Assembly: GCA_022925895.1 (NCBI GenBank)
Contig: JAKSYS010000244.1
Span: 1 to 64,000, forward strand
Source: Fragilaria crotonensis
Lineage: Eukaryota > Bacillariophyta > Fragilariophyceae > Fragilariales > Fragilariaceae
Length of the DNA stretch: 64,000 bases
Direction: 5' to 3'
Shown here: piece by piece, positions 34,576 through 44,593 of the stretch
Layout: every line of letters begins with the position of its first letter
How positions within the stretch are numbered: position 1 is the stretch's first letter
The notes under the pieces: model-generated
Seen by the model: only the letters and a program-made list of their open reading frames with translations
Databases searched by the model: none
What the model was told of the DNA's origin: nothing
Program-made: the position numbers and the translations under genes

Positions 34576-35436
34576 CTGGCTGCCTGTGTGGGACGACGCC
34601 GACGCTGTGTCCTGCCGTAGAGACGAAACTGGTCTTGTCACTGGTCTCGTCCATAGTACCCGGTGCCATCCCCTCTTATTTTAGTATAGAGCCCTGGTGG
34701 TCTAATTGTATATATACGACGTAGAGTGGAGACTTGGTTTGGCGTATCCGTGACTTGCGTCCTTGCGTCCTTGCGTATGAAGTTGTGTTTGACTGAAACG
34801 CTCCCGCTCCTATTTTCCTCAATGTTGGGAATTTTCCTTTTCTTCTTTCCTTCCTCACTTGATGCAATGCCAAACAAACTCAGATTCCAGGTGCTGAGCT
34901 ACTGTTACCGTAGCTGTGCTACGAGTAGTACAAACTCGGAGTATGTCATAATGGGAGTACCAGGTACTGTAGACTGTAGATAGTATGGTGCTAGCTACGA
35001 GTACTCCAGTAGAGTACTCGCAGTAACCCAGAGAGAAGACTTTTCTGCACACAGTCAGTCTCAAAGCGTTGGTGGCTCCCAACTCCCAACTCGATAAATG
35101 ATGCTTCGCCGTGGATCGGTTCTTGACAATGAGGCATGTGAGGTGTGAGGTGTGAGGTGTGAGGTGTGAGGTGTGAGGTGTGAGGTGAGAGGTGAGAGGT
35201 GAGAGGTGAGAGGTGAGAGGCACCCCCTGAACAATCACAACACAAAAAAAAACAAGAAATCTAATTTACGTGCTGCCGCTTTGCCCAAGACAAAAAGCAG
35301 TCGACTCGCACGGATAGGCACTGCACTGGGATGTGCAGTAGCTATCGTCGCTGGGATTCCGGGTATTGTATCTACTGTGCGTTGAAATACTCACGGATGG
35401 ACCGCATACCGCAATCACAACACAGAGTTGGCTGGC
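34576..35436. other. Spacer at the unit A / unit B junction
   Basis: No gene seen. The first part (to about 34960) matches 53501-53770. From about 35040 it resumes the unit leader (GCGTTGGTGGCTCCCAACTC, as at 5475 and 19876). It contains the 7-bp array at 35137-35220. Confidence 0.5.
35137..35220. repeat. 7-bp tandem array (TGTGAGG then TGAGAGG)
   Basis: Twelve units of 7 bp without interruption; the last five are the TGAGAGG variant. Not a known telomere repeat. Confidence 0.95.
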
Positions 35437-36355
35437 TGTTGACTTTGAAACTTTTGACAAGTTTCAAGTCAATATCGGACAATGGGCAAAGGATAATCAT
35501 AATCGCGATGTGATCTCGTGGAATCGTATGGACGACGTTCAACTTCGATATTTGTCGGAATTGTCACATCCTATGGCGCACCACTGCCTGGAGGGACGGT
35601 ACGACCACGACGATATCGCTTGTTTTGTCCTAGTGATCCTTGTTTGACGCATTTGATGCTTTGTTCTCGCAGCATCATCACACATGCGCACACCACACAC
35701 TAGTAGACCCCGATTAGCGGGATAATGGCCAGACCCTTGCGGTGATGGCGATGTATGTTACCATTTGCCATCATGGATGAACTCAATTCAGCCCCCCCAT
35801 GTTGCGTTGACAATTGGTCTCATGAATAAGCGCGGCGTTCGTTCGACGTTGAAGGAGAGAATCAAAGTTACTTTGGCAGACGCTGCCATTACCGGTGATG
35901 CACCATTCGCCAACTTGATGGTACAGCTGGGTATACCGCTGTGTCATGGGCTCCCAACAGTATCACCATCACCTGAGATACGGCCGTCATACCCCAAATT
36001 CGAGGGAGTTGACGTGGATTGTGGCGAAATCCCAGATGCGGCCATGACTCTGGCGGTGATGGCGCTCGTTGCCGAAGGGTCCACGACAAGTCGCAATGTC
36101 TAGTCCTGACGTATGGCGCAGGATTGCCGAATGCACCTATTGTGGAGGAGTTTGATGATTATTTTTTCATGAATCTACCGGCAAAACTCAACGGCAACGT
36201 GTTGATTCAAACGTGGGATCACCAACTGGCCATTTCGTTTGCCGTGGCAGTGTCAATCTGATTATCCATGATCCTGGATGTACTGCCAAGACCTTTTCTA
36301 CATTCTTTGCTATGTTCCATAACAAGCCTTGCATACGTTTCGCTCATTGTTGGTT
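35437..36355 (+). pseudogene. EPSP synthase relic, unit B first copy
   Basis: The clearest relic. A single frame (35765-36103) reads TIGLMNKRGV and, near the end, VDVDCGEIPDAAMTLAVMAL followed by VAEGSTTSRNV, matching the DAAMTLAVVALFADGPTTIRDV region of plant-type enzymes. Further on: EEFDDYFFMNLPAKLNGNVL (about 36145-36205), DHQLAISFAVAVS and IHDPGCTAKTFSTFF (about 36263-36310). Stops and shifts between the pieces. Followed by the conserved leader of gene 3. Confidence 0.92.
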
Positions 36356-36512
36356 CACGGTCAGCACCTTTTGGAACGGAAATACACTCAACTCAAGCTT
36401 GTGTCGTTTGCTAGGAGATCTTGTCTCACGAGGTAGGAAGTCATGTCGAGTTGTAAACACTAGCCTATTTAAGTGATGTGGTCTCAATGCCATCTTGACC
36501 AAATCAACGGGT

Positions 36513-37004
36513 TACTCGTCTTGTGAATGCTTCATCCCTGCATCACAAAGGTCCTTACAAGGTCGCGAAGGAGTCCTCGCCCGTGGACCTCAGCACATTC
36601 TGTGCTCTTAGTTGAGGCGTGAACGGTGCCGGCAGCCCGCTGTCCCTTGGCTTTGAGTGGCGGCACAGCCAACCAAGGTCATCCACGGCACCAAATAGCG
36701 TTTGAAAGACTTGCCTCGTGCTAACCCCATTTCGTCCTTGAACCAGATGGATGAGGCTTCGTCCCGGCACTTGTTGCAACGCCACACACAGCAACCTGAT
36801 TCCCGCGACTGTGTTACAAATGCTCCGAGTGCTACCCAAGAGTTGAGAGAGCAGCGATGGCTTCCTCGCGAATAATATGATAGACTTCTGCATGCATGAA
36901 TGCATATCCCTCTGATAGTCGCGTCATTTGCATTTCAACCCGATAGTCTCCAGTCTCTAGTACCTACTGGCAGAGAGTAGAGGGTCTTTGGAGTTCGTGA
37001 AAGG
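36513..37004. other. Unidentified ~490-bp insertion in the leader of unit B
   Basis: Comparison with units C (about 6755) and A (about 21320) shows continuous sequence there, whereas here about 490 bp intervene between AAATCAACGGGTT and GGGAAATTCTGTAA. No terminal inverted repeat, poly(A) or clear target duplication was seen. A 116-codon reverse frame (36905-36555) is not recognised. Confidence 0.55.
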
Positions 37005-37956
37005 ATGATTGGGAAATTCTGTAAATGATTTGTAGTCAACAGCAATTCTGCTGCTCGACAGAATTAATGATGCTGGACAACTTGAGTCGCAAAGAAATCC
37101 GCGCAGAGATACGAATGGCCACCACCGCTGTAGCTCCTTTACCGGGCCAATCTTGTCAAACCCATCTTTTCTGCGTCCGCTGTTGTGTCATCTAATGTTG
37201 TTGAACGTCGTGATCGTTCCATCAAACGACGACGTGGTTGCGAAATTGATATTGTTGAGCACTGGCAAACGATTCCAACATGAGCGTATGTCGATTGCAG
37301 ACACGGACATTCGCAAGCAGCAACTCAGAGCCTGACGTTCCAAGGGCCTGTCATATGACGAGGAGAGTAATGCGTCGCTGATTTTCCTTCACATATAATG
37401 GCGATTGCCCATGGGCAAGTGAAACCCAACGATGTAGACAAGCCTGAACACTCCGTGAAAAAGGAAAACCTGTGTCTATCAAATGCAGGGGCGCAGTGGA
37501 GAATGCGTCTGACTTCAGTGTGGCATGCATAGGTTAAGTCTAATATCATTGCAACGGTAGAACAGTAGGGTTCGATGAGATTATTAGCTCTTGAATATCT
37601 GAAGTGCTCGAAATCCAATCTCTCTCTTGAAATCACACTCGGACAAAACTCAACGACAAAAATGTCCAACGAGTCGGAATAAAGAATGAAAAATTCACGA
37701 ATACGACAACTCTTGGAGAAACTGAGCGAATTTGATCTACCATCTTTTCCAGCCTTTCAGGATAAAGCACAGCAGCGGTACAGTCTATTAAATTTTGCCC
37801 CACAACATGAGCTATACTGGAAGGTCCGGCCGCACCGTCGGAATCGTGGAAAATCCGAGAACACGTGACACATCATAGTAAGAGTATCGTTCCCACGCTG
37901 CGTGGTTTTCAACAGAAAAAAGCATGGCCGGCGCGCTTATCATGTGGATCCCTAAT

Positions 37957-38082
37957 CAGTGAAATTCCACTTACGGTAAGTGAAATTCCACTTATCGTAA
38001 GTGGAATTCCACTTACCGTAAGTGAAATTCCACTTACCGTAAGTGGAATTCCACTTACGGTAAGTGGAATTTCACTTACTCA
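37957..38082. repeat. Palindromic 21-bp tandem array, left (six units)
   Basis: Units starting at 37957, 37978, 37999, 38020, 38041 and 38062. Each is AAGTGRAATTYCACTT plus a 5-bp linker (ACGGT, ATCGT, ACCGT). Several cores are perfect 16-18 bp palindromes. Confidence 0.95.
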
Positions 38083-38137
38083 CAATCCGAAAGAGATACG
38101 TGTCGCCTACGCAAATCAGTATGAGGACATTTCTCGT

Positions 38138-38264
38138 AAGTGAAATTTCACTTACGGTCAGTGGAATTCCACTTACGATAAGTGGAATTTCACTTACCGT
38201 AAGTGGAATTTCACTTACGGTAAGTGGAATTCCACTTACGGTAAGTGGGAATTCCACTTAGCAT
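38138..38264. repeat. Palindromic 21-bp tandem array, right (six units)
   Basis: Units starting at 38138, 38159, 38180, 38201, 38222 and 38243, the last being 22 bp. Same core as the left array, separated from it by 55 bp of unrelated sequence, and out of 21-bp phase with it. Confidence 0.95.
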
Positions 38265-38702
38265 AAGAATACCTTGCCGGCTCGTTTGGATCAACCGTTC
38301 CAGCTACAAATATCGCAACAGACGTTATTGGAAGCCAGCGTTCGTAGAAATTACTCCGGTAACGCAGCTTAACGGCTAGAACTTGTTTTGGCCGGACCTT
38401 CCTGAGAGCTGGACGTCTACAGCCAAATACCATCCATACTGTTTGAAGTATGTATATGAGGTACGATGGTATGATGTATTCATATAAGCACTGATGTATC
38501 CATTACAGGATATGACATATTCTTATGTTCAAGAATCAGGAGGTGGATCAGCTTGACTTCCTCCTCCCGCCCCGCGCGACTAATACCAATTCAATCTCGG
38601 TATGCTGTGCACCTCTGGCTCGTGGTAAGCCCATACATCTGTTGCACAACCAACAATCGACTGCATGGTCTACTACTGCAGTAGGAAGAGGTCTGCAGAA
38701 GC

Positions 38703-41700
38703 ATGACATTGAGTGAGAATGATCGGAAGTTGATCTACAGCGCCATATTTGGCAATCCCAGTGAGGTTCGTGACCTGCTACTTGCTGGAGCCAATGTGAA
38801 TGCCCAAGGTGATGGTAGTGATGGTGCAACACCCCTGATTTTGGCGAGTTATATTGGTTGTTTCGAAGTCGTCCGCGAGTTGCTTCAGCACGACAATGTG
38901 GATGTGAATTTCCAATCTAATGCTTGTGACACAGCCCTTTACCTTGCAAGTCGCCAAGGTCATGTTAAAGTCGTCCGCGAGCTGCTTCAGCACAACCGTG
39001 TGGATGTGAATCTCCAACGACGAATAAATGGTGCAACTGCCCTTCATGTTGCGAGTGCACTGGGCAATTCAGATGTCGTCCAATTGTTCTTTTTACGACC
39101 ATCTGGATGTGAATGTCGAAGGTATTGATGTTGATACAAAAGCCGCGAATGGAGATGACTATGTCGAAATAGTCCGCGAGTTGCTTAATCATGACAAGGT
39201 GGAGGTGAATATCCAACGTACTGATGATGGAACAACAGCCCTTCATACCGCGTGTAGATATGCCGGTTCGGACGTCGTTCGCGAGTTGCTCCGGCACGAC
39301 AAGGTGAACGTGAATGCTCAAAATAAGGAGGGTGATACCGCCCTAATCATAGCGAGTCACCGCAGTTCGGACATTGTCGGCATATTGCTCCAGAACAAAA
39401 AAGGTAAAGTTGACGTGAATGCCCAAAATAAGAATGGTGAAACAGCCCTATTCAAGGCAAGTCAAGAAGGCTATCAGAAAGTCGTCAAGATGTTGCTTGA
39501 GCACAACAATGTGGATGTGAATCTCCGATGTAATACTGGTGCAACAGCCCTTCACATTGCGAGTCAAAATGGCCGTGTGCAAGTCGTCTGCGCGTTGCTC
39601 CGAAACAGCAATGTGGATGTGAATCTCAAAGATAATGACGATTTAACAGCGTTTCTTGTGGCTAGGCGTAATGAAAGGTTTCATGTTTTGACGGTCTTCC
39701 GTGATGAAACCAAGGCTTTGAGAAAAGTAAACGAAAACCGGGAATCGCTTGCTGTGGCGATGACAACCCGCAAGGAACCTGTTGAACTCACTTTTCACTA
39801 TGTCTCGCGTTATATCACCAAATGCAAACTTGGTTCGGGTGCCTTTGGTGATGTTTTTTTTGCCGAAGATCGTGATCTCCCTGAACCCAAAAAGTTCGCT
39901 GTCAAAATGATCAGATTTTCTCAAAATTCTGATAACGAAACATTGACATCGTTCCGGAAGGAACTTTGGGTACGTATTGTATTCTGCGCTCTGCATGGAG
40001 TGTTGCCTCCTGTGGAACAATGCACCCTCCACCCATCTCCCTCGAGCTCTAACAATAATGCACAATTCCGCCAGACACTCAAAAAATTTCGCCATGACAA
40101 TATTATTGTCTTGTACGGCTACAATTTGAATGTCGACCATGAGCACCAGTTTTTGGTGTATGAATATGCAGCCAACGGCTCCCTCGACGGCTTCCTCAAG
40201 GACGATGACAAGAGAGCCCTCCTTCCTGCAGCTACACGGCTCTCGATCATGTTCCAAGTTGCGAGCGCCATTGACTTCTTGCATACTGGTAAAGAAGGTG
40301 TCAAAGTGTTTCACCGCGATATCAAGAGTGCAAACATTTGTCTGACCGAAGACTTTACACCGAAGCTCATTGATTGTGGGCTTGCCAAGTTTGCAAAGGA
40401 CAAGCACGATGCTGCTCCGTCAGAGTCGGTAGTAATAACTGGCTCAACGCAAGGCCCCGCACTTGGAACCCATGGGTACATGTGCCCAGAATATACCTGG
40501 AACAAGGCGAACCACATTCAGTGTGACTATATTTCAGCGTTTGATGTGTATTCTTTTGGCGTTGTCATGGCAGAGCTAATTTTAGGGCGCTTGAATGATG
40601 GCAAGCCAGCAGATGTCTTTCAGAAGTACGTGCTGAATCGGGAGCCGGGTACCGTTGGTGGATGGGAACAGCTCGAAAAAGATGCAGATAACCAGGCTGG
40701 CTGGAATGCAGACGCTCTGAAACTAATTTGCAAGACTGCGATTGGGTGTCTCATCCGTATCTCTCACGGAAGGTTGAGCACGGACGTGCTCCTTGTCCTG
40801 CTGGAACATGCCAGGTATCTACAAGCTGGGAACAGTGGCGGTGGACCGAAGGTTGCCACGGACAAGCTCCACGCGATCCTGTTTAAGGAGGGTCTTGGCT
40901 TGTGTGACTGTGACGATTGCGCTGAAACAGCATACGTCAAACGACGCATTGCCGTTGTAACGTGTAGCGAGGGTCACTTATTTTGCTCCGACTGTCTTGA
41001 GAGAGCGATGGTGAAACCTGCCTTCAGAAATGGCGACCGCCAACTCCCGTGCCTGATCGGCGGGTGCACGAGCCTACCTTTTCAGAGCACTGATCTTAGT
41101 CGACACATAAAGGATGCGGTACATCGCGACTTCTTTTCGCAACCTCTCATGGAAACAATCGCATCCGATGTTAAAGAAGTCAAAGACATTCAGAAAGAGA
41201 TGGCGTCCGTAATTGACCGTCACTTGCCAGGGTGGGCGTTGCAGATTGCGAATGCGGAACAATTGAAGTTGTGCCCAACTGTCGTTGTGATCACTCCCGA
41301 TAATTCGAAAGATCTCATAACGAGGCGCAAAGATCTCCTGTCGTTTCTCACAAAGTTAGGGAAACAAAAGTACAAGGTGATTTTCTACTGCGAGCACTCT
41401 GAACAACCAGGTCACGAGCCCTTTGAGATTTGGGCGACCAAAAAATGGATTGTCAAGGTTTTACCTTGGGTTCAAGCTGGCCTCAAGATAGCAGCAGCCT
41501 TTGATGCAACCAAAGCGATTGCGGGCATAGCCTCAGCGATTCCAATGCCTGAGTATAGCAAGGAGATGAATGCCTTAATCATTGCGCTGGAGAACGAGGA
41601 AAACCAAGGTAAAAAGCAGAGGTTAGAGCGCGATGCGTTAAAGGCGATTGGAGAAATGGCCAACAAGAAGAAGAATTTGGCGAAGTGGAACGATTCGATG

Positions 41701-41769
41701 GTGGTCGTTGTCGGTAAGAACGGAAGGACGAAATGGGTGAAAAAAGAATTCAAAGATTTGGTGGATTAG
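38703..41769 (+). CDS. Ankyrin-repeat / Pelle-like protein kinase / RING-like protein, gene 3 (one apparent frameshift)
   Basis: Starts MTLSENDRKLIYSAIFGNPS. About ten ankyrin repeats. A run of five T at 39090-39094 carries one extra base relative to the repeat pattern: the first frame stops at 39128 and the second continues to 41769. The rest is intact: GSGAFGDVFFAED, FAVKMIRF, HRDIKSANICL, DCG in place of DFG, CPEY, FDVYSFGVVMAEL, a RING-like site (CDDCAETAYVKR, TCSEGHLFCSDC), VIFYCEHSEQPGHEPFEIW, and a tail nearly identical to gene 2. The break may be real, a sequencing error in a homopolymer, or a slippage site. The conserved intron lies at 39970-40074. Confidence 0.82.
39970..40074 (+). 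other. GT-AG intron in kinase gene 3, in frame and stop-free
   Basis: GTACGTAT...CGCCAG, 105 bp (35 codons), same site as in genes 1, 2 and 4. Third case in which the intron is a multiple of three without stops. Confidence 0.8.
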
Positions 41770-42917
41770 ATTTTGTTTGCATTTTGCATCCCACGTCGAA
41801 AGGGTTGCGTCTGGTACTCCATTACTCTGAGAACGACAGTAGTTATGTGACAGTGGCGAGGGAACACAAAAAAACCCTTGAAATCTATTTAACGTCTCTC
41901 ACGATGCCCGTCGTAGGGACATGCGGCTCGTACGGGTAGGCAGTACACTGGTGGATGTACCACGAGGGAAACACAGATAACGGAATACAGTGTGCAGTGG
42001 TCGACCGGCGATTAGTCTAGAAGGTGAAGCATTGTTACCGATTTCGGATTCAACGATTGGACATCGACAGACGCATCAACTTGACGTTTGCATACGCCAT
42101 ATGCATATTTAGCATTTAGTGTATATGTGTAAAGCTTGCGTGTGAGACAACAGAGGTAAGGCTACAATAACGATCGTTACAATACCTGTAGACCTAGTGA
42201 GACAAAAGGCATTCTGTTCACATTGCATGACTGATCGACTCCTTTACCAAGTCAGGATCCGGGGTCGTGATGTTGTTGCAAATGCAAAGGTGATCCAGCT
42301 ATAGCTGCCTTTATAGGACTGCACATGATGTCGCACTTTAACCGTGCTGACATATGATGACAATGGCATCCAGAAAGACCGAGCTGCAAAGGGAAATCTC
42401 TAGCACGCAGCGTGTCAGTTCTTCGGGTGCTAGCTGAACCACGCGATTATGGATGCCGCAAGCATCATTGATTTGGTAAAAGGTGGCGCCGTCGGTCATC
42501 GCGAAAGATTTCGGGGTTGATTAACGAAGGGTTCGGGTGCTGGCAGAGTATCCAGTTATCATGGACTCAGCGCGCGTTGAATTCCTCACCTCATCGTTGG
42601 TTGTCGTTGCTAACATGTCGGCGAGTGGGTGGCAATTGGTTGATCAGACCTGTGATCCGGTAGAAACCTTGATCTGTTCAATGGCGGCTACTCTTGGAGG
42701 CCCAATGAAATAAGAGCAGTCGCTACTGGGAACAGGTTAATCTGTGGTGGTGGATTTGTACTCTGCTGTCTCCAGGGTTGGCCAGGCAAAAGGAACATGT
42801 TACAGCAAGCGCTGCCGCCAATGGTGTCAGTGAAACCCAGTGCATTGTCGAGGTTGGTCTTGGTATTCGTAGCTAATCGTCCTACTCCGGTTTCGAAACG
42901 TTTCTGGAAAGTCCCGT
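41770..42917. other. Conserved 3' block after kinase gene 3
   Basis: Copy of 25742-26799, including the shared reverse-strand TGA. No gene recognised. Confidence 0.5.
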
Positions 42918-43965
42918 TATCCCTGTGACGCGCATTGAAATCTTACCAGGTGGAGGGCGAAGCCGATTCGCCTGAAGTTGTTGTGTATCGTCGTCGTCGT
43001 CCTGTCGCAGCAACGATCTCGAGATTGGGCCATGCCTGCTGATTCCAGTGCATCTGATCCGACGCACCCATTTGGCAAATAACGCCAGGCAGTAGAGAGG
43101 GCGAGCGCATCTTGGCTCGGATCAATGAATATATCCACCACGATTGCTCTGTGGACTGTCTCAATTCTCAATCGTGAACTTTGAAGTTGGAGTGCTCGCT
43201 CCGCTACGCCGTCCTTCAAAAGGTAAATCTCACAACCGTCAAATCGGCATACATTACGAATTGTCAAAGTTCGACGGTCACAGTCTATATGGAGCAAAGG
43301 CACCAACGGTAAAGGCGGCACCTGATGCAAACTGTCGATGTGTGCGTCCCTATAGATTGGATACTTGAAATGAGACTGAACCATGCATCTTGTATCGCAA
43401 TGCCTTTTCTTGCTCTGATCATCGCGTCACCCATCCAATTTTTTCAATCAGCAGCATCGGCTCTGCATCCGTTTAATCGTCCCAGGATTTGGCACTCCAC
43501 ATCGTCAATGCAACATTGAGTCGTGTCCTTTGCATCAAAATCCATGCTGATCGGATGAGGATTCCGAAGTCCGCTGGCAAACATCTTAGCACAAATATTC
43601 AACCATGAGGGGGAATCCAGTGTATGGATTGCTCGCCGGAACTCCAGTAGCAGCAGTAATTCCAAAGAACAAGAGAGAAGCGACGGTCCATTTTCTCTCT
43701 GGCACAGTGTCACTAGTGGAATTCCATCCGAAACCCTTCTTCCAGAACCACTGACCGCCGCATCCACACCCATTCAAAGTTTGGAGATTTCCAGCATTCT
43801 CGTCAAAAGGGAAACCGCCGTCGCCAATCGTAACATGCAGAAAACCATCATTATCAACCACCACACCACCATCGTTGTCGTTCTGCCGTTATTTGAGTTG
43901 GGACTCAAGACGAGCTCAATTCACTCTCACGATCAACGATTGCAAATTTCATCGTGTCAAGACAC
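42918..43965 (-). pseudogene. Glucose/sorbosone dehydrogenase (HHIP-like) relic, unit B
   Basis: Reverse-strand pieces in order: DNDGFLHVTIGDGGFPFDEN with AGNLQTLNG (about 43855-43765), GVPASNPYTGFP (about 43640) and MFASGLRNPHPISMDFDA (about 43585-43530). These match the SIGDGG..NAQNLxTL, IPADNPF and YGLRNPxRFSFD motifs of PQQ-dependent sugar dehydrogenase / hedgehog-interacting-protein-like beta-propellers. The rest (to 42918) is open in part but not recognised. Frameshifted between pieces. The homologous place in unit A holds an LTR fossil. Confidence 0.75.
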
Positions 43966-44037
43966 GATGGTAAACCTGGACAATCGCTTGATCGGTCCAT
44001 CCTTGTAATCAAGCCTTGCAACGTGATTTAACAGCTG

Positions 44038-44315
44038 GTTGCCACAGTGACACGGTCTATCATCACCTGAGATACGGCCTCATTCCAAGGGAGTAAGACA
44101 TGGATTTGTGGTAAAATTCCATGGGAACAGCGACCATGACTCTGGCGGTGGTGAAGCTCTTTGCCAAAGTTCCCACGATGATTTGCACAATATCTATTCC
44201 TGGCGTTGGAAAGAGACGGAGTCCACACATGAAAAGGCGAGTGTGTTACCGAATGCACCGAGTTGGGTGAAACGTGAAACACAACGACAACGTGTTGATT
44301 GAAAAGCTCCCCCTC
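44038..44315 (+). pseudogene. Short EPSP synthase relic, unit B
   Basis: Paralogue of 29050-29345. The pieces YSWRWKETESTHEKASVLPN (about 44194-44253) and MTLAV (about 44138) correspond to the MTLAVVAL...SWRVKETERM region. Confidence 0.65.
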
Positions 44316-44593
44316 CTGCTCCGCGGTGTCTTTGGAATTTTCCTTTTTTCTTGTTTTCCTTTCCTCGCTACAGAAGGTGGAATGCGGTGCCAAACAGTGT
44401 TCCGAGTTCCGAGTTCCGAGTTCCGAGTACAGTACCCGATACAAGTACCGATACCGGTACACAACATGGACGATATTCGGCGCTATAAAAGTCCACATGA
44501 GCACAGTGTGCCATTGATGCCGAACTCTTTGATTTATGAATAAGTAATATGATGATAGATATATGGAAATGTAATGGATGAATTTGTTTTCGC

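Larger units (their letters stand above)
19813..34985 (+). repeat. Composite unit A (about 15 kb)
   Basis: Order: leader, EPSPS relic, kinase gene 2, 3' block, LTR fossil, short EPSPS relic, kinase gene 4, EPSPS relic, TTTTCCTTTTCTTC-bearing spacer. Unit B (35040-53860) repeats this order. The last 450 bp of genes 2 and 3, and the 33400-33700 / 47393-47693 stretches, are almost identical. Ends are approximate. Confidence 0.75.
37820..38401. mobile_element. 582-bp non-autonomous TIR element with palindromic arrays
   Basis: Perfect 12-bp terminal inverted repeats (GAAGGTCCGGCC) flanked by CTG on both sides (37817-37819, 38402-38404). Unit C carries the empty site at 7493-7512 with a single CTG, so this is a clean insertion with a 3-bp target duplication. 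(Reading the repeat as 13 bp with a 1-bp duplication is also possible.) No coding capacity. Inside are two arrays of 21-bp palindromic units. Superfamily not assigned. Confidence 0.8.
37005..38702 (+). other. Conserved leader block of kinase gene 3
   Basis: Copy of 6770-7801 and 21330-22420, interrupted by the TIR element at 37820-38401. The last 80 bp before the ATG match the leaders of genes 1 and 2. Confidence 0.6.

Noticed and set aside
35137-35220. Interstitial telomere repeat
   Set aside because: TGTGAGG is not a known telomere unit, and the array is short and internal.
35765-36103. Functional EPSP synthase gene
   Set aside because: The match is clear, but the frame covers only a small part of the enzyme and is surrounded by stops and shifts. 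All seven copies are relics.
37865-38261. Reading frames on both strands through the palindromic array
   Set aside because: The 21-bp unit is a multiple of three and palindromic, so both strands stay open by necessity. No conserved head or homologue.
37957-38264. CRISPR-like regular repeats
   Set aside because: The units are contiguous palindromes without unique spacers of repeat length, inside a transposon with inverted repeats, in a eukaryotic context and without cas genes.
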